Assembly: GCF_003259675.1 (NCBI RefSeq)
Contig: NZ_PZJG01000011.1
Span: 1 to 36,614 of the forward strand
Reading direction: 5' to 3'
DNA length: 36,614 bases
Source: Macrococcoides bohemicum
Lineage (GTDB): Bacteria; Bacillota; Bacilli; Staphylococcales; Staphylococcaceae
Position 1 is the stretch's first letter; each line of letters begins with the position of its first letter. Both the position numbers and the translations under genes were made by a program. Shown in pieces: positions 34,941-36,614 of the stretch. The notes under the pieces were generated by a model, which worked only from the letters and a program-made list of their open reading frames with translations, searched no databases and was not told the DNA's origin.

Positions 34941-36293
34941 CTACTTCCACACACGAATTTTATTATCATAGATGCCATGTACTTTGCCACCATTAGAAAT
35001 AAATGAAATTACATGTTGAACATGTTCCTCTGAAATCACTTCTCCCTCTAATATATATGGAATACCAGGAGGATAAGGAATAATATGTTCTGCACATATA
35101 CGACCTATGCTGTCATTTAAATCTATAGTGATAATATTGCTTGAAGTCTGGGCAATATAGATCCCATCTAATTGATTATATAACATCTCACGTTTTACTT
35201 CATTTATAACTCTGTTACTATCTAATTTTATATTATTTATTCTATCAATCAATAACTCAAATAAATAACGATCATCCTCATGCCATAATGGTAATACACA
35301 TAATACAAACTTTTCATTACTCAACTCAGTAAATATACCGTATTGCTCTAATAAATGCGCTAATTCTGTACCACTATAACACTCGTGCATCAACAATAAC
35401 TTCAGTGGATCAGCAGCTTCTATAACATCAAAGACTTTGCGCAGTGCTTTTAATAATGTCGTTCTACGCTTAAAAAATAATCTATCTTGATACTGCTTAT
35501 AAAAGTTATCTGCTTGTTCTAAACCTAACATTAGCATATACGAAGGACTAGAAGATTGTAATATCGAAAGTAAATGAATTATCTGGTGTTTTATATCTTC
35601 AGAAATAGCATGATTTATATGAATAACAGAACTCATTGTAAATGCAGGTAATGTCTTATGATAGGACTGTACTACGAAATCAGCTGCGTAATTTAATGTA
35701 CTTACAGGAAAATGTTCTGAAATATCGAAATGAGCGCCATGCGCTTCATCAATTAATACAGGAATATGATAACGATGAAAATACTCAATTGCCACTTTAA
35801 TATCATATGTTTCACCAAAGTAATTAGGATAAGTTAATACCGCTAATTTAATATGAGACAACGTATCTTTATCAATGGCTCCTATATCAATTCCATTATA
35901 CTCTTTTGTAGTATCTGAAACATTTGTCGGTAAAATATATGCGCTACCTCTTCCCATTGCAATCGCATTATAAATTGATTTGTGCGCATTTCTCATAATG
36001 GCAACACTCGGAACTTCACCAGCTTCTATAAAAGAAAGAATCACTGACAGTAAACCGACAGTTGTACCGTTTACTAAAAAGCGTGAATCATACCCATCTT
36101 TGTTAATCCATAATTGACTATTCTTTATAATACCTTCAGGATGGTGATAATCATCCATACCTGAAATTTCTGTAACATCGTATTTTAATTCTAAGTTATC
36201 AAGATGTCCTATCGTTTGATAATGGTGACCAGGAACATGCAGTGAAATTGGAATTTGTTTAAAATGTTCAATCATAGCATTATACATTTTCAT
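34941..36293 (-). CDS. Orn/Lys/Arg decarboxylase family protein (YaaO-like)
   Basis: Fold-type I PLP enzyme of the Orn/Lys/Arg decarboxylase group; the substrate cannot be fixed from sequence, and arginine (SpeA-like) or lysine/ornithine are possible. The 450-residue protein has PISLHVPGHH at the N terminus, the PLP-ring aspartate motif IDEAHGAH (181-188) and the Schiff-base lysine in QSYHKTLPA (K213). It ends with the family C-terminal domain (YPPGIPYILEGE). I chose the ATG at 36293, with AAGGAG 8 nt upstream, over a 10-codon upstream extension. It is the first protein gene after the rRNA operon and leads tmk and darA. Confidence 0.93.
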   Translation of the reverse strand: MKMYNAMIEHFKQIPISLHVPGHHYQTIGHLDNLELKYDVTEISGMDDYHHPEGIIKNSQLWINKDGYDSRFLVNGTTVGLLSVILSFIEAGEVPSVAIMRNAHKSIYNAIAMGRGSAYILPTNVSDTTKEYNGIDIGAIDKDTLSHIKLAVLTYPNYFGETYDIKVAIEYFHRYHIPVLIDEAHGAHFDISEHFPVSTLNYAADFVVQSYHKTLPAFTMSSVIHINHAISEDIKHQIIHLLSILQSSSPSYMLMLGLEQADNFYKQYQDRLFFKRRTTLLKALRKVFDVIEAADPLKLLLMHECYSGTELAHLLEQYGIFTELSNEKFVLCVLPLWHEDDRYLFELLIDRINNIKLDSNRVINEVKREMLYNQLDGIYIAQTSSNIITIDLNDSIGRICAEHIIPYPPGIPYILEGEVISEEHVQHVISFISNGGKVHGIYDNKIRVWK

Positions 36294-36360
36294 AGAAGGA
36301 ACTCCTTTATTTTTACGAATCATTTTTATATGTTAAACATTTTCATTACTTCTATCTATT

Positions 36361-36369
36361 ATTGTACCA
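36361..36369 (-). promoter_or_regulatory. Extended -10 promoter of the decarboxylase-tmk-darA unit
   Basis: TGGTACAAT on the minus strand (TGn plus TACAAT), about 70 bp before the start codon. The -35 is weak. It lies between the rRNA terminator and the gene. Confidence 0.5.
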
Positions 36370-36417
36370 ACATTTTTAAAACTAAGTATCTAATAATAAA
36401 AACACTTAAAAAAATGC

Positions 36418-36445
36418 AAAAAAAAGAGACCTTAACAGGTCACTC
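36418..36445 (-). terminator. Terminator of the upstream rRNA operon
   Basis: GACCT/AGGTC (36428-36432 with 36437-36441, loop TAAC), extended by outer pairs, is followed by eight T residues on the minus strand. It lies 43 bp downstream of the 5S 3' end. A longer alternative pairing also exists (36429-36435 with 36468-36474). Confidence 0.75.
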
Positions 36446-36488
36446 GTTTGCGGCTCATCGCATCCATTTAAGGTATTACTATAAATCT

Positions 36489-36604
36489 GCCCGGCAACGT
36501 CCTACTCTCGCGGATCGTAAGACCAACTACCATCGGCGCTAGAGAGCTTAACTTCTGTGTTCGGTATGGGAACAGGTGTGACCTCTCTGCCATCGTCACC
36601 AGAC
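36489..36604 (-). rRNA. rrf: 5S ribosomal RNA, last gene of an upstream rRNA operon
   Basis: Identical to the 5S at the left end over 120 bp (36488-36607). Transcription on the minus strand runs towards the decarboxylase gene, and a terminator follows 43 bp after the 3' end. In S. aureus a 16S-23S-5S operon lies at this place, between recR and the decarboxylase gene; the 23S part would lie beyond the right edge. Its 5' flank (36608-36614) differs from that of the left copy. Confidence 0.95.
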
Positions 36605-36614
36605 AAAGTATATT

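Overview
The window is a 36.6-kb chromosomal housekeeping block from a low-GC Gram-positive coccus of the family Staphylococcaceae. Macrococcus (or a near relative) is the best guess. Gene order follows the Bacillus subtilis yaaO-to-lysS segment and its S. aureus counterpart. The genes found between these markers in sporulating Bacillus (sspF, yabG, fin, spoVT, yabP, yabQ, spoIIE) are all missing, so the organism is almost certainly a non-spore-former. An abrB gene beside metG, and dusB kept between folK and lysS, argue against S. aureus itself. The genus is inference.

Layout. All protein genes except abrB are on the minus strand, so transcription runs from high to low coordinates. From the right: the 3' end of an rRNA operon (5S, 36489-36604, with terminator); decarboxylase-tmk-darA; holB-ricT-yabA; trmN6-like/GIY-YIG/rsmI; abrB alone on the plus strand, sharing a 303-bp control region with metG-tatD; rnmV-ksgA; veg; ispE; purR-ridA-spoVG; glmU-prs; rplY/ctc; the six-gene pth-mfd-flippase-mazG-rqcP-divIC operon; the S1-domain gene yabR; tilS-hpt; ftsH; hslO; cysK; folP-folB-folK-dusB-lysS; and a second 5S gene (9-124) with its own promoter.

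How the genes work together. The block is rich in translation and RNA functions: tRNA charging and modification (lysS, metG, tilS, dusB, trmN6-like), rRNA maturation and modification (rnmV, ksgA, rsmI), ribosome parts and rescue (5S, rplY, pth, rqcP). Others serve replication and repair (holB, yabA, tmk, mfd), PRPP and purine metabolism (prs, hpt, purR), folate (folP/B/K), envelope and division (glmU, flippase, divIC, ftsH), and small-molecule or stress regulation (darA, abrB, spoVG, hslO).

No mobile element, CRISPR array, tRNA gene or novel multigene defence system is visible. The interesting signal is regulatory: three perfect Spo0A-box heptamers around abrB/metG, a textbook sigma-B promoter at rplY/ctc, a near-perfect PurBox at purR, tandem promoters at veg, a 22-bp palindrome on the yabR promoter, and the promoter-bearing solitary 5S. 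Both window ends are exactly 127 nt of 5S-containing sequence sharing a 120-nt identical core. This looks like a complete contig bounded by rRNA repeats.
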